The position numbers were made by a program, and so were the translations under genes. Below are positions 28,840 to 47,233 of a stretch of 64,000 bases of DNA, one piece after another; the stretch's first letter is position 1; every line of letters begins with the position of its first letter. A model generated the notes under the pieces. That model was not told where the DNA came from, did not search any database, and saw only the letters and a program-made list of their open reading frames with translations. Source of the stretch: Loxodes magnus (Eukaryota > Ciliophora > Karyorelictea > Loxodida > Loxodidae). The stretch spans positions 1 through 64,000 of the forward strand of contig CAMPDV010000210.1 in assembly GCA_946699065.1 (NCBI GenBank). The letters are read 5' to 3'.

Positions 28840-31799
28840 AGATCATACATAATCTGTGTGACCACTCATTGTCTTACAGGTACCTGTCTTGACGTCCCAT
28901 AGTCTCACCGTCTTATCTCTACTTCCCGATACGATGAACTCTGAATCACTGGATATAGCCACAGCATATACATAACTAGTGTGACCACTCATGGTCTTAC
29001 AGGTACCTGTCTTGACGTCCCTTAGTCTCACTGTCTTATCATTACTTCCCGATACGATGAACTCTGAATAACTGGATATAGCCACAGATCATACAGAACT
29101 AGTGTGACCACTCATGGTCTTACAGGTACCTGTCTTGACGTCCCATAGTCTCACCGTATAATCATAACTTCCCGATACGATGAACTCTGAATCACTGGAT
29201 ATAGCCACAGCATATAAATAACTAGTGTGACCACTCATGGTCTTACAGGTACCTGTCTTGACGTCCCATAGTCTCACCGTCTAATCTCTACTTCCCGATA
29301 CGATGAACACTGAATCACTGGATATAGCCACAGATAATACATAACTAGTGTGACCACTCATGGTCTTACAGGTACCTGTCTTGACGTCCCATAGTCTCAC
29401 CGTATAATCATAACTTCCCGATACGATGAACTCTGAATCACTGGATATAGCCACAGCATATACATAATGTGTGTGACCACTCATGGTCTTACAGGTACCT
29501 GTCTTCACGTCCCATAGTCTCACCGTCTAATCATGACTTCCCGATACGATGAACTCTGAATCACTGGATATAGCCACAGCATATACATAACTAGTGTGAC
29601 CACTCATGGTCTTACAGGTACCTGTCTTGACGTCCCATAGTCTCACTGTCTTATCATTACTTCCCGATACGATGAACTCTGAATAACTGGATATAGCCAC
29701 AGATCATACAGAACTAGTGTGACCACTCATGGTCTTACAGGTACCTGTCTTGACGTCCCATAGTTTCACCGTCTTATCTCTACTTCCCGATACGATGAAC
29801 TCTGAATCTCTGGATATAGCCACAGCATATACATAACTAGTGTGATCGCTCATGGTCTTACAGGTACCTGTCTTGACGTCCCATAGTCTCACCGTCTAAT
29901 CATGACTTCCCGATACGATGAACTCTGAATCACTGGATATAGCCACAGCATATAAATAACTATTGTGACCACTCATGGTCTTACAGGTACCTGTCTTGAC
30001 GTCCCATAGTTTCACCGTATAATCATAACTTCCCGATACGATGAACTCTGAATCACTGGATATAGCCACAGAGAATACATAACTTGTGTGACCACTCATG
30101 GTCTTACAGGTACCTGTCTTGACGTCCCATAGTCTCACCGTATAATCATAACTTCCCGATACGATGAACTCTGAATCACTGGATATAGCCACAGCATATA
30201 CATAATGTGTGTGACCACTCATGGTCTTACAGGTACCTGTCTTCACGTCCCATAGTCTCACCGTCTAATCATGACTTCCCGATACGATGAACTCTGAATC
30301 ACTGGATATAGCCACATCATATACATAATGTGTGTGACCACTCATGGTCTTACAGGTACCTGTCTTGAGGTCCCATAGTCTCACTGTCTTATCATTACTT
30401 CCCGATACGATGAACTCTGAATCACTGGATATAGCCACAGATCATACATAATCTGTGTGACCACTCATTGTCTTACAGGTACCTGTCTTGACGTCCCATA
30501 GTCTCACCGTCTTATCTCTACTTCCCGATACGATGAACTCTGAATCACTGGATATAGCCACAGCATATACATAACTAGTGTGACCACTCATGGTCTTACA
30601 GGTACCTGTCTTGACGTCCCTTAGTCTCACTGTCTTATCATTACTTCCCGATACGATGAACTCTGAATAACTGGATATAGCCACAGATCATACAGAACTA
30701 GTGTGACCACTCATGGTCTTACAGGTACCTGTCTTGACGTCCCATAGTCTCACCGTCTTATCTCTACTTCCCGATACGATGAACTCTGAATCACTGGATA
30801 TAGCCACAGCATATACATAATGTGTGTGACCACTCATGGTCTTACAGGTACCTGTCTTCACGTCCCATAGTCTCACCGTCTTATCATAACTTCCCGATAC
30901 GATGAACTCTGAATCACTGGATATAGCCACAGATCATACATAACTAGTGTGACCACTCATGGTCTTACAGGTACCTGTCTTGACGTCCCATAGTCTCACC
31001 GTCTAATCATGACTTCCCGATACGATGAACTCTGAATCACTGGATATAGCCACAGCATATACATAACTAGTGTGACCACTCATGGTCTTACAGGTACCTG
31101 TCTTGACGTCCCATAGTCTCACTGTCTTATCATTACTTCCCGATACGATGAACTCTGAATAACTGGATATAGCCACATCATATACATAATGTGTGTGACC
31201 ACTCATGGTCTTACAGGTACCTGTCTTGACGTCCCATAGTCTCACCGTCTAATCATGACTTCCCGATACGATGAACTCTGAATCACTGGATATAGCCACA
31301 GATCATACATAACTAGTGTGACCACTCATGGTCTTACAGGTACCTGTCTTGACGTCCCATAGTCTCACTGTCTTATCATTACTTCCCGATACGATGAACT
31401 CTGAATAACTGGATATAGCCACATCATATACATAATGTGTGTGACCACTCATGGTCTTACAGGTACCTGTCTTGACGTCCCATAGTCTCACCGTCTAATC
31501 ATGACTTCCCGATACGATGAACTCTGAATCACTGGATATAGCCACAGCATATACATAACTAGTGTGACCACTCATGGTCTTACAGGTACCTGTCTTGACG
31601 TCCCATAGTCTCACTGTCTTATCATTACTTCCCGATACGATGAACACTGAATCACTGGATATAGCCACAGATCATACATAACTAGTGTGACCACTCATGG
31701 TCTTACAGGTACCTGTCTTGACGTCCCATAGTCTCACCGTCTTATCTCTACTTCCCGATACGATGAACTCTGAATCACTGGATATAGCTACAGCATATA

Positions 31800-37509
<5,710 letters not shown>

Positions 37510-37510
<1 letters not shown>

Positions 37511-37640
37511 TAGTCTCACCGTCTAATCATTAATTCCCGATACGATGAACTCTGAATCACTGTACATAGCTACTGCATATACAACACTAGTGTGACCACT
37601 CATGGTCTTACAGGTACCTGTCTTGACGTCCCATAGTCTC
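37510..37640 (-). repeat. Most divergent WD40 unit noticed in the window
   Basis: This unit differs from its neighbours at many framework sites: S-V-V at residues 4-6, GCA-GTA at 8-9, I11 to Met, S12 to Tyr and S22 to Ile, with TAG at residue 25. Most other units differ only in the hypervariable columns. It may be an older unit that escaped homogenisation, or one introduced from a related WD40 gene. Confidence 0.75.
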
Positions 37641-37891
37641 ACTGTCTAATCATGACTTCCCGATACGATGAACTCCGAATCACTGGATATAGCCACAGAT
37701 CATACATAACTAGTGTGACCACTCATGGTCTTACAGGTACCTGTCTTGACGTCCCATAGTCTCACCGTATAATCATAACTTCCCGATACGATGAACTCTG
37801 AATCACTGGATATAGCCACAGCATATAAATAACTAGTGTGACCACTCATGGTCTTACAGGTACCTGTCTTGACGTCCCATAGTCTCACCGT

Positions 37892-38872
37892 CTAATCTCC
37901 ACTGCCCGATACGATGAACTCTGAATCACTGGATATAGCCACAGATAATACATAACTAGTGTGACCACTCATGGTCTTACAGGTACCTGTCTTGACGTCC
38001 CATAGTCTCACCTTATAATCATAACTTCCCGATACGATGAACTCTGAATCACTGGATATAGCCACAGCATATACATAATGTGTGTGACCACTCATGGTCT
38101 TACAGGTACCTGTCTTCACGTCCCATAGTCTCACCGTCTTATCTCTACTTCCCGATACGATGAACTCTGAATCACTGGATATAGCCACAGCATATACATA
38201 ACTAGTGTGACCACTCATGGTCTTACAGGTACCTGTCTTGACGTCCCATAGTCTCACCGTATAATAATGACTTCCCGATACGATGAACTCTGAATCACTG
38301 GATATAGCCACAGCATATACATAATGTGTGTGATCACTCATGGTCTTACAGGTACCTGTCTTGACGTCCCATAGTCTCACCGTCTTATCATTACTTCCCG
38401 ATACGATGAACTCTGAATCACTGGATATAGCCACAGAGAATACATAACTAGTGTGACCACTCATGGTCTTACAGGTACCTGTCTTGACGTCCCATAGTCT
38501 CACCGTATAATCATAACTTCCCGATACGATGAACTCTGAATCACTGGATATAGCCACAGCATATAAATAACTAGTGTGACCACTCATGGTCTTACAGGTA
38601 CCTGTCTTGACGTCCCATAGTTTCACCGTATAATCATAACTTCCCGATACGATGAACTCTGAATCACTGGATATAGCCACAGAGAATACATAACTTGTGT
38701 GACCACTCATGGTCTTACAGGTACCTGTCTTGACGTCCCATAGTCTCACCGTATAATCATAACTTCCCGATACGATGAACTCTGAATCACTGGATATAGC
38801 CACAGCATATACATAATGTGTGTGACCACTCATGGTCTTACAGGTACCTGTCTTCACGTCCCATAGTCTCAC
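37892..38872 (-). CDS. Open WD40 segment, 326 codons (8 blades)
   Basis: Eight blades bounded by TAG at residue 25 on both sides. The order is HYVYA-YDYT, SYVFS-YDYT-VKLW, SYLYA-YDYT, SYVFS-NDK, HYVYA-HYYT, SYVYA-RDK, HYVYA-YDYK and SYVLS-GD. One unit has M-S-D-H (G1 changed to Asp), which removes the Gly before the conserved His. No separate N- or C-terminal domain is seen and the start is arbitrary. Confidence 0.34.
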   Translation of the reverse strand: MRLWDVKTGTCKTMSGHTHYVYAVAISSDSEFIVSGSYDYTVRLWDVKTGTCKTMSGHTSYVFSVAISSDSEFIVSGSYDYTVKLWDVKTGTCKTMSGHTSYLYAVAISSDSEFIVSGSYDYTVRLWDVKTGTCKTMSGHTSYVFSVAISSDSEFIVSGSNDKTVRLWDVKTGTCKTMSDHTHYVYAVAISSDSEFIVSGSHYYTVRLWDVKTGTCKTMSGHTSYVYAVAISSDSEFIVSGSRDKTVRLWDVKTGTCKTMSGHTHYVYAVAISSDSEFIVSGSYDYKVRLWDVKTGTCKTMSGHTSYVLSVAISSDSEFIVSGSGD

Positions 38873-39175
38873 CGTCTAATCATGACTTCCCGATACGATG
38901 AACTCTGAATCACTGGATATAGCCACAGCATATACATAACTAGTGTGACCACTCATGGTCTTACAGGTACCTGTCTTGACGTCCCATAGTCTCACTGTCT
39001 TATCATTACTTCCCGATACGATGAACTCTGAATAACTGGATATAGCCACATCATATACATAATGTGTGTGACCACTCATGGTCTTACAGGTACCTGTCTT
39101 GAGGTCCCATAGTCTCACTGTCTTATCATTACTTCCCGATACGATGAACTCTGAATCACTGGATATAGCCACAGA

Positions 39176-39856
39176 TCATACATAATCTGTGTGACCACTC
39201 ATTGTCTTACAGGTACCTGTCTTGACGTCCCATAGTCTCACCGTCTTATCTCTACTTCCCGATACGATGAACTCTGAATCACTGGATATAGCCACAGCAT
39301 ATACATAACTAGTGTGACCACTCATGGTCTTACAGGTACCTGTCTTGACGTCCCATAGTCTCACCGTCTTATCATTACTTCCCGATACGATGAACTCTGA
39401 ATCACTGGATATAGCCACAGAGAATACATAACTAGTGTGACCACTCATGGTCTTACAGGTACCTGTCTTGACGTCCCATAGTCTCACCGTATAATCATAA
39501 CTTCCCGATACGATGAACTCTGAATCACTGGATATAGCCACAGCATATAAATAACTAGTGTGACCACTCATGGTCTTACAGGTACCTGTCTTGACGTCCC
39601 ATAGTTTCACCGTATAATCATAACTTCCCGATACGATGAACTCTGAATCACTGGATATAGCCACAGAGAATACATAACTTGTGTGACCACTCATGGTCTT
39701 ACAGGTACCTGTCTTGACGTCCCATAGTCTCACCGTATAATCATAACTTCCCGATACGATGAACTCTGAATCACTGGATATAGCCACAGCATATACATAA
39801 TGTGTGTGACCACTCATGGTCTTACAGGTACCTGTCTTCACGTCCCATAGTCTCAC
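39176..39856 (-). CDS. Open WD40 segment, 226 codons (5.5 blades)
   Basis: Bounded upstream by TAG at residue 25 and downstream by TGA at residue 7. The first four blades repeat those of 37892-38872 in the same order, so the two are paralogous copies. The order then diverges to SYVYA-RDK and DYV-TGA. Confidence 0.32.
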   Translation of the reverse strand: MRLWDVKTGTCKTMSGHTHYVYAVAISSDSEFIVSGSYDYTVRLWDVKTGTCKTMSGHTSYVFSVAISSDSEFIVSGSYDYTVKLWDVKTGTCKTMSGHTSYLYAVAISSDSEFIVSGSYDYTVRLWDVKTGTCKTMSGHTSYVFSVAISSDSEFIVSGSNDKTVRLWDVKTGTCKTMSGHTSYVYAVAISSDSEFIVSGSRDKTVRLWDVKTGTCKTMSGHTDYV

Positions 39857-39859
39857 CGT

Positions 39860-40840
39860 CTAATCATGACTTCCCGATACGATGAACTCTGAATCACTGG
39901 ATATAGCCACAGCATATACATAACTAGTGTGACCACTCATGGTCTTACAGGTACCTGTCTTGACGTCCCATAGTCTCACTGTCTTATCTCTACTTCCCGA
40001 TACGATGAACTCTGAATCACTGGATATAGCCACAGCATATACATAACTAGTGTGACCACTCATGGTCTTACAGGTACCTGTCTTGACGTCCCATAGTCTC
40101 ACTGTCTTATCATTACTTCCCGATACGATGAACTCTGAATAACTGGATATAGCCACAGATGATACAGAACTAGTGTGACCACTCATGGTCTTACAGGTAC
40201 CTGTCTTGACGTCCCATAGTCTCACCGTATAATCATAACTTCCCGATACGATGAACTCTGAATCACTGGATATAGCCACAGCATATACATAATGTGTGTG
40301 ACCACTCATGGTCTTACAGGTACCTGTCTTGACGTCCCATAGTCTCACCGTATAATCATAACTTCCCGATACGATGAACTCTGAATCACTGGATATAGCC
40401 ACAGCATATACATAACTAGTGTGACCACTCATGGTCTTACAGGTACCTGTCTTGACTTCCCATAGTCTCACCGTCTTATCTCTACTTCCCGATACGATGA
40501 ACTCTGAATCACTGGATATAGCCACAGCATATACATAACTAGTGTGACCACTCATGGTCTTACAGGTACCTGTCTTGACGTCCCATAGTCTCACTGTCTT
40601 ATCATTACTTCCCGATACGATGAACTCTGAATAACTGGATATAGCCACATCATATACATAACTAGTGTGACCACTCATGGTCTTACAGGTACCTATCTTG
40701 ACGTCCCATAGTCTCACCGTATAATCATAACTTCCCGATACGATGAACTCTGAATCACTGGATATAGCCACAGCATATACATAATGTGTGTGACCACTCA
40801 TGGTCTTACAGGTACCTGTCTTCACGTCCCATAGTCTCAC
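39860..40840 (-). CDS. Open WD40 segment, 326 codons (8 blades)
   Basis: Eight blades bounded by TAG at residue 25 on both sides. It contains the SSYSEF variant (D14 to Tyr), an L-W-E-V variant and the series SYVYA-YDYT, HYVYA-YDYT, SSVSS-NDK, SYVYA-RDK. That series is found again in 43848-45389 and 45815-47233, so this segment is probably a source or relative of those. The start is arbitrary. Confidence 0.34.
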   Translation of the reverse strand: MRLWDVKTGTCKTMSGHTHYVYAVAISSDSEFIVSGSYDYTVRLWDVKIGTCKTMSGHTSYVYDVAISSYSEFIVSGSNDKTVRLWDVKTGTCKTMSGHTSYVYAVAISSDSEFIVSGSRDKTVRLWEVKTGTCKTMSGHTSYVYAVAISSDSEFIVSGSYDYTVRLWDVKTGTCKTMSGHTHYVYAVAISSDSEFIVSGSYDYTVRLWDVKTGTCKTMSGHTSSVSSVAISSYSEFIVSGSNDKTVRLWDVKTGTCKTMSGHTSYVYAVAISSDSEFIVSGSRDKTVRLWDVKTGTCKTMSGHTSYVYAVAISSDSEFIVSGSHD

Positions 40841-43800
40841 CGTCTAATCATGACTTCCCGATACGATGAACTCTGAATCACTGGATATAGCCACAGCATA
40901 TACATAACTAGTGTGACCACTCATGGTCTTACAGGTACCTGTCTTGACGTCCCATAGTCTCACTGTCTTATCATTACTTCCCGATACGATGAACACTGAA
41001 TCACTGGATATAGCCACAGATAATACATAACTAGTGTGACCACTCATGGTCTTACAGGTACCTGTCTTGACGTCCCATAGTCTCACCGTATAATCATAAC
41101 TTCCCGATACGATGAACTCTGAATCACTGGATATAGCCACAGCATATACATAATGTGTGTGACCACTCATGGTCTTACAGGTACCTGTCTTGACGTCCCA
41201 TAGTCTCACTGTCTTATCATTACTTCCCGATACGATGAACTCTGAATCACTGGATATAGCCACAGATCATACATAATCTGTGTGACCACTCATTGTCTTA
41301 CAGGTACCTGTCTTGACGTCCCATAGTCTCACCGTCTAATCTCCACTGCCCGATACGATGAACTCTGAATCACTGGATATAGCCACAGCATATACATAAC
41401 TAGTGTGACCACTCATGGTCTTACAGGTACCTGTCTTGACGTCCCATAGTCTCACTGCCTTATCTCTACTTCCCGATACGATGAACTCTGAATCACTGGA
41501 TATAGCCACAGATCATACATAATCTGTGTGACCACTCATTGTCTTACAGGTACCTGTCTTGACGTCCCATAGTCTTACCGTATAATCTGCACTTCCCGAT
41601 ACGATGAACTCTGAATCACTGGATATAGCCAAGATCATACATAACTAGTGTGACCACTCATGGTCTTACAGGTACCTGTCTTGACGTCCCTTAGTCTCTC
41701 TGTCTTATCATTACTTCCCGATACGATGAACTCTGAATCACTGGATATAGCCACAGATCATACAGAACTAGTGTGACCACTCATGGTCTTACAGGTACCT
41801 GTCTTGACGTCCCATAGTCTCACTGTCTTATCATTACTTCCCGATACGATGAACTCTGAATCACTGGATATAGCCACAGCAGATACATAACTAGTGTGAC
41901 CACTCATGGTCTTACAGGTACCTGTCTTGACGTTCCATAGTCTCACCGAATAATAATGACTTCCCGATACGATGAACTCTGAATCACTGGATATAGCCAC
42001 AGCATATACATAACTAGTGTGACCACTCATGGTCTTACAGGTACCTGTCTTGACGTCCCATAGTCTCACTGTCAAATCTCCACTGCCCGATACGATGAAC
42101 TCTGAATCACTGGATATAGCCACATCATATACATAATGTGTGTGACCACTCATGGTCTTACAGGTACCTGTCTTGACGTCCCATAGTCTCACTGTCTTAT
42201 CATTACTTCCCGATACGATGAACTCTGAATCACTGGATATAGCCACAGATCATACATAATCTGTGTGACCATCATGGTCTTACAGGTACCTGTCTTGACG
42301 TCCCATAGTCTCACCGTCTAATCTCCACTGCCCGATACGATGAACTCTGAATCACTGGATATAGCCACAGCATATACATAACTAGTGTGACCACTCATGG
42401 TCTTACAGGTACCTGTCTTGACGTCCCTTAGTCTCACTGTCTTATCATTACTTCCCGATACGATGAACTCTGAATCACTGGATATAGCCACAGATCATAC
42501 AGAACTAGTGTGACCACTCATGGTCTTACAGGTACCTGTCTTGACGTTCCATAGTCTCACCGAATAATAATGACTTCCCGATACGATGAACTCTGAATCA
42601 CTGGATATAGCCACAGCAGATACATAACTAGTGTGACCACTCATGGTCTTACAGGTACCTGTCTTGACGTCCCTTAGTCTCTCTGTCTTATCATTACTTC
42701 CCGATACGATGAACTCTGAATCACTGGATATAGCCACAGCATATACATAACTAGTGTGATCACTCATGGTCTTACAGGTACCTGTCTTGACGTCCCATAG
42801 TCTCACCGTCTTATCTCTACTTCACGATACGATGAACTCTGAATCACTGGATATAGCCACAGCATATACATAACTAGTGTGACCACTCATGGTCTTACAG
42901 GTACCTGTCTTGACGTCCCATAGTCTCACCGTCTTATCTCTACTTCCCGATACGATGAACTCTGAATCACTGGATATAGCCACATCATATACATAATGTG
43001 TGTGACCACTCATGGTCTTACAGGTACCTGTCTTGACGTCCCATAGTCTCACTGTCTTATCATTACTTCCCGATACGATGAACTCTGAATCACTGGATAT
43101 AGCCACAGCATATACATAACTAGTGTGACCACTCATGGTCTTACAGGTACCTGTCTTGACGTCCCATAGTCTCACTGTCTTATCATTACTTCCCGATACG
43201 ATGAACTCTGAATCACTGGATATAGCCACAGATCATACATAACTAGTGTGACCACTCATGGTCTTACAGGTACCTGTCTTGACGTCCCATAGTCTCACCG
43301 TCTTATCTCTACTTCCCGATACGATGAACTCTGAATCACTGGATATAGCCACATCATATACATAATGTGTGTGACCACTCATGGTCTTACAGGTACCTGT
43401 CTTGACGTCCCATAGTCTCACTGTCTAATCATTACTTCCCGATACGATGAACTCTGAATCACTGGATATAGCCACAGCATATACATAACTAGTGTGACCA
43501 CTCATGGTCTTACAGGTACCTGTCTTGACGTCCCATAGTCTCACCGTCTAATCTGCACTTCCCGATACGATGAACTCTGAATCACTGGATATAGCCACAG
43601 CATATACATAACTAGTGTGACCACTCATGGTCTTACAGGTACCTGTCTTGACGTCCCATAGTCTCACTGTCTTATCATTACTTCCCGATACGATGAACTC
43701 TGAATAACTGGATATAGCCACAGATGATACAGAACTAGTGTGACCACTCATGGTCTTACAGGTACCTGTCTTGACGTCCCATAGTCTCACCGTCTAATCT

Positions 43801-43847
43801 CCACTGCCCGATACGATGAACTCTGAATCACTGGATATAGCCACAGA

Positions 43848-45389
43848 TCATACATAACTAGTGTGACCACTCATGGTCTTACAGGTACCTGTCTTGACGT
43901 CCCATAGTCTCACCGTATAATCATAACTTCCCGATACGATGAACTCTGAATCACTGGATATAGCCACAGCATATACATAACTAGTGTGACCACTCATGGT
44001 CTTACAGGTACCTGTCTTGACGTCCCATAGTCTCACCGTCTTATCTCTACTTCCCGATACGATGAACTCTGAATCACTGGATATAGCCACAGATAATACA
44101 TAACTAGTGTGACCACTCATGGTCTTACAGGTACCTGTCTTGACGTCCCATAGTCTCACCGTCTTATCTCTACTTCCCGATACGATGAACTCTGAATCAC
44201 TGGATATAGCCACAGCATATACATAACTAGTGTGACCACTCATGGTCTTACAGGTACCTGTCTTGACGTCCCATAGTCTCACTGTCTTATCATTACTTCC
44301 CGATACGATGAACTCTGAATAACTGGATATAGCCACAGATGATACAGAACTAGTGTGACCACTCATGGTCTTACAGGTACCTGTCTTGACGTCCCATAGT
44401 CTCACCGTATAATCATAACTTCCCGATACGATGAACTCTGAATCACTGGATATAGCCACAGCATATACATAATGTGTGTGACCACTCATGGTCTTACAGG
44501 TACCTGTCTTGACGTCCCATAGTCTCACCGTATAATCATAACTTCCCGATACGATGAACTCTGAATCACTGGATATAGCCACAGCATATACATAACTAGT
44601 GTGACCACTCATGGTCTTACAGGTACCTGTCTTGACTTCCCATAGTCTCACCGTCTTATCTCTACTTCCCGATACGATGAACTCTGAATCACTGGATATA
44701 GCCACAGCATATACATAACTAGTGTGACCACTCATGGTCTTACAGGTACCTGTCTTGACGTCCCATAGTCTCACTGTCTTATCATTACTTCCCGATACGA
44801 TGAACTCTGAATAACTGGATATAGCCACATCATATACATAATGTGTGTGACCACTCATGGTCTTACAGGTACCTGTCTTGACGTCCCATAGTCTCACTGT
44901 CTTATCATTACTTCCCGATACGATGAACTCTGAATCACTGGATATAGCCACAGATAATACATAACTAGTGTGACCACTCATGGTCTTACAGGTACCTGTC
45001 TTGACGTCCCATAGTCTCACCGTCTTATCTCTACTTCCCGATACGATGAACTCTGAATCACTGGATATAGCCACAGCATATACATAACTAGTGTGACCAC
45101 TCATGGTCTTACAGGTACCTGTCTTGACGTCCCATAGTCTCACTGTCTTATCATTACTTCCCGATACGATGAACTCTGAATAACTGGATATAGCCACAGA
45201 TGATACAGAACTAGTGTGACCACTCATGGTCTTACAGGTACCTGTCTTGACGTCCCATAGTCTCACCGTATAATCATAACTTCCCGATACGATGAACTCT
45301 GAATCACTGGATATAGCCACATCATATACATAATGTGTGTGACCACTCATGGTCTTACAGGTACCTGTCTTGACGTCCCATAGTCTCAC
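43848..45389 (-). CDS. Open WD40 segment, 513 codons (12.5 blades)
   Basis: This is the second longest open segment. It is preceded by a TAG at residue 25 (N-D-TAG) and ends at a TGA at residue 7. The blades in order are HYVYD-YDYT, SSVSS-NDK, SYVYA-RDK, SYVLS-NDK, HYVYD-NDK, SYVYA-RDK-LWE, SYVYA-YDYT, HYVYA-YDYT, SSVSS-NDK, SYVYA-RDK, SYVLS-RDK and SYVYA-YDYT. The series SSVSS-NDK, SYVYA-RDK, SYVLS occurs twice, so the segment grew partly by internal duplication. The next segment upstream in the same orientation (45815-47233) is its near copy. Twelve blades could make one large or two small propellers, but no partner domain or credible start is present. Confidence 0.38.
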   Translation of the reverse strand: MRLWDVKTGTCKTMSGHTHYVYDVAISSDSEFIVSGSYDYTVRLWDVKTGTCKTMSGHTSSVSSVAISSYSEFIVSGSNDKTVRLWDVKTGTCKTMSGHTSYVYAVAISSDSEFIVSGSRDKTVRLWDVKTGTCKTMSGHTSYVLSVAISSDSEFIVSGSNDKTVRLWDVKTGTCKTMSGHTHYVYDVAISSYSEFIVSGSNDKTVRLWDVKTGTCKTMSGHTSYVYAVAISSDSEFIVSGSRDKTVRLWEVKTGTCKTMSGHTSYVYAVAISSDSEFIVSGSYDYTVRLWDVKTGTCKTMSGHTHYVYAVAISSDSEFIVSGSYDYTVRLWDVKTGTCKTMSGHTSSVSSVAISSYSEFIVSGSNDKTVRLWDVKTGTCKTMSGHTSYVYAVAISSDSEFIVSGSRDKTVRLWDVKTGTCKTMSGHTSYVLSVAISSDSEFIVSGSRDKTVRLWDVKTGTCKTMSGHTSYVYAVAISSDSEFIVSGSYDYTVRLWDVKTGTCKTMSGHTSYV

Positions 45390-45814
45390 TGTCTAATCAT
45401 TACTTCCCGATACGATGAACTCTGAATCACTGGATATAGCCACAGATAATACATAACTAGTGTGACCACTCATGGTCTTACAGGTACCTGTCTTGACGTC
45501 CCATAGTCTCACCGTCTAATCTGCACTTCCCGATACGATGAACTCTGAATCACTGGATATAGCCACAGCATATACATAACTAGTGTGACCACTCATGGTC
45601 TTACAGGTACCTGTCTTGACTTCCCATAGTCTCACCGTCTTATCTCTACTTCCCGATACGATGAACTCTGAATAACTGGATATAGCCACAGAGAATACAT
45701 AACTAGTGTGACCATCATGGTCTTACAGGTACCTGTCTTGACGTCCCATAGTCTCACCGTCTAATCTGCACTTCCCGATACGATGAACTCTGAATAACTG
45801 GATATAGCCACAGA

Positions 45815-47233
45815 TCATACATAACTAGTGTGACCACTCATGGTCTTACAGGTACCTGTCTTGACGTCCCATAGTCTCACCGTCTTATCTCTACTTCCCG
45901 ATACGATGAACTCTGAATCACTGGATATAGCCACAGATAATACATAACTAGTGTGACCACTCATGGTCTTACAGGTACCTGTCTTGACGTCCCATAGTCT
46001 CACCGTCTTATCTCTACTTCCCGATACGATGAACTCTGAATCACTGGATATAGCCACAGCATATACATAACTAGTGTGACCACTCATGGTCTTACAGGTA
46101 CCTGTCTTGACGTCCCATAGTCTCACTGTCTTATCATTACTTCCCGATACGATGAACTCTGAATAACTGGATATAGCCACAGATGATACAGAACTAGTGT
46201 GACCACTCATGGTCTTACAGGTACCTGTCTTGACGTCCCATAGTCTCACCGTATAATCATAACTTCCCGATACGATGAACTCTGAATCACTGGATATAGC
46301 CACAGCATATACATAATGTGTGTGACCACTCATGGTCTTACAGGTACCTGTCTTGACGTCCCATAGTCTCACCGTATAATCATAACTTCCCGATACGATG
46401 AACTCTGAATCACTGGATATAGCCACAGCATATACATAACTAGTGTGACCACTCATGGTCTTACAGGTACCTGTCTTGACTTCCCATAGTCTCACCGTCT
46501 TATCTCTACTTCCCGATACGATGAACTCTGAATCACTGGATATAGCCACAGCATATACATAACTAGTGTGACCACTCATGGTCTTACAGGTACCTGTCTT
46601 GACGTCCCATAGTCTCACTGTCTTATCATTACTTCCCGATACGATGAACTCTGAATAACTGGATATAGCCACATCATATACATAATGTGTGTGACCACTC
46701 ATGGTCTTACAGGTACCTGTCTTGACGTCCCATAGTCTCACTGTCTTATCATTACTTCCCGATACGATGAACTCTGAATCACTGGATATAGCCACAGATA
46801 ATACATAACTAGTGTGACCACTCATGGTCTTACAGGTACCTGTCTTGACGTCCCATAGTCTCACCGTCTTATCTCTACTTCCCGATACGATGAACTCTGA
46901 ATCACTGGATATAGCCACAGCATATACATAACTAGTGTGACCACTCATGGTCTTACAGGTACCTGTCTTGACGTCCCATAGTCTCACTGTCTTATCATTA
47001 CTTCCCGATACGATGAACTCTGAATAACTGGATATAGCCACAGATGATACAGAACTAGTGTGACCACTCATGGTCTTACAGGTACCTGTCTTGACGTCCC
47101 ATAGTCTCACCGTATAATCATAACTTCCCGATACGATGAACTCTGAATCACTGGATATAGCCACATCATATACATAATGTGTGTGACCACTCATGGTCTT
47201 ACAGGTACCTGTCTTGACGTCCCATAGTCTCAC
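45815..47233 (-). CDS. Open WD40 segment, 472 codons (11.5 blades), copy of 43.8-45.4 kb
   Basis: It is blade-for-blade the same as 43848-45389 except that the last YDYT blade is absent. It is preceded by the same N-D-TAG unit and ends at TGA at residue 7. The offset of the upstream boundary is 1,844 bp and of the downstream boundary 1,967 bp, the difference being one unit. Both copies staying open over more than 1.4 kb suggests a recent duplication. Confidence 0.38.
   Translation of the reverse strand: MRLWDVKTGTCKTMSGHTHYVYDVAISSDSEFIVSGSYDYTVRLWDVKTGTCKTMSGHTSSVSSVAISSYSEFIVSGSNDKTVRLWDVKTGTCKTMSGHTSYVYAVAISSDSEFIVSGSRDKTVRLWDVKTGTCKTMSGHTSYVLSVAISSDSEFIVSGSNDKTVRLWDVKTGTCKTMSGHTHYVYDVAISSYSEFIVSGSNDKTVRLWDVKTGTCKTMSGHTSYVYAVAISSDSEFIVSGSRDKTVRLWEVKTGTCKTMSGHTSYVYAVAISSDSEFIVSGSYDYTVRLWDVKTGTCKTMSGHTHYVYAVAISSDSEFIVSGSYDYTVRLWDVKTGTCKTMSGHTSSVSSVAISSYSEFIVSGSNDKTVRLWDVKTGTCKTMSGHTSYVYAVAISSDSEFIVSGSRDKTVRLWDVKTGTCKTMSGHTSYVLSVAISSDSEFIVSGSRDKTVRLWDVKTGTCKTMSGHTSYV

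Larger units (their letters stand above)
37520..41300 (-). repeat. Array block F: composite block with long open segments
   Basis: This block holds the TVKLW composite (HYVYA-YDYT, SYVFS-YDYT-VKLW, SYLYA-YDYT, SYVFS-NDK) twice, in 37892-38872 and 39176-39856. Related versions occur in block C at 25.9-26.6 and 27.6-28.8 kb. No uncompensated indel lies between 36,718 and 41,628. The segments 38876-39172 (98 codons) and 40844-41263 (139 codons) fill the rest. Confidence 0.88.
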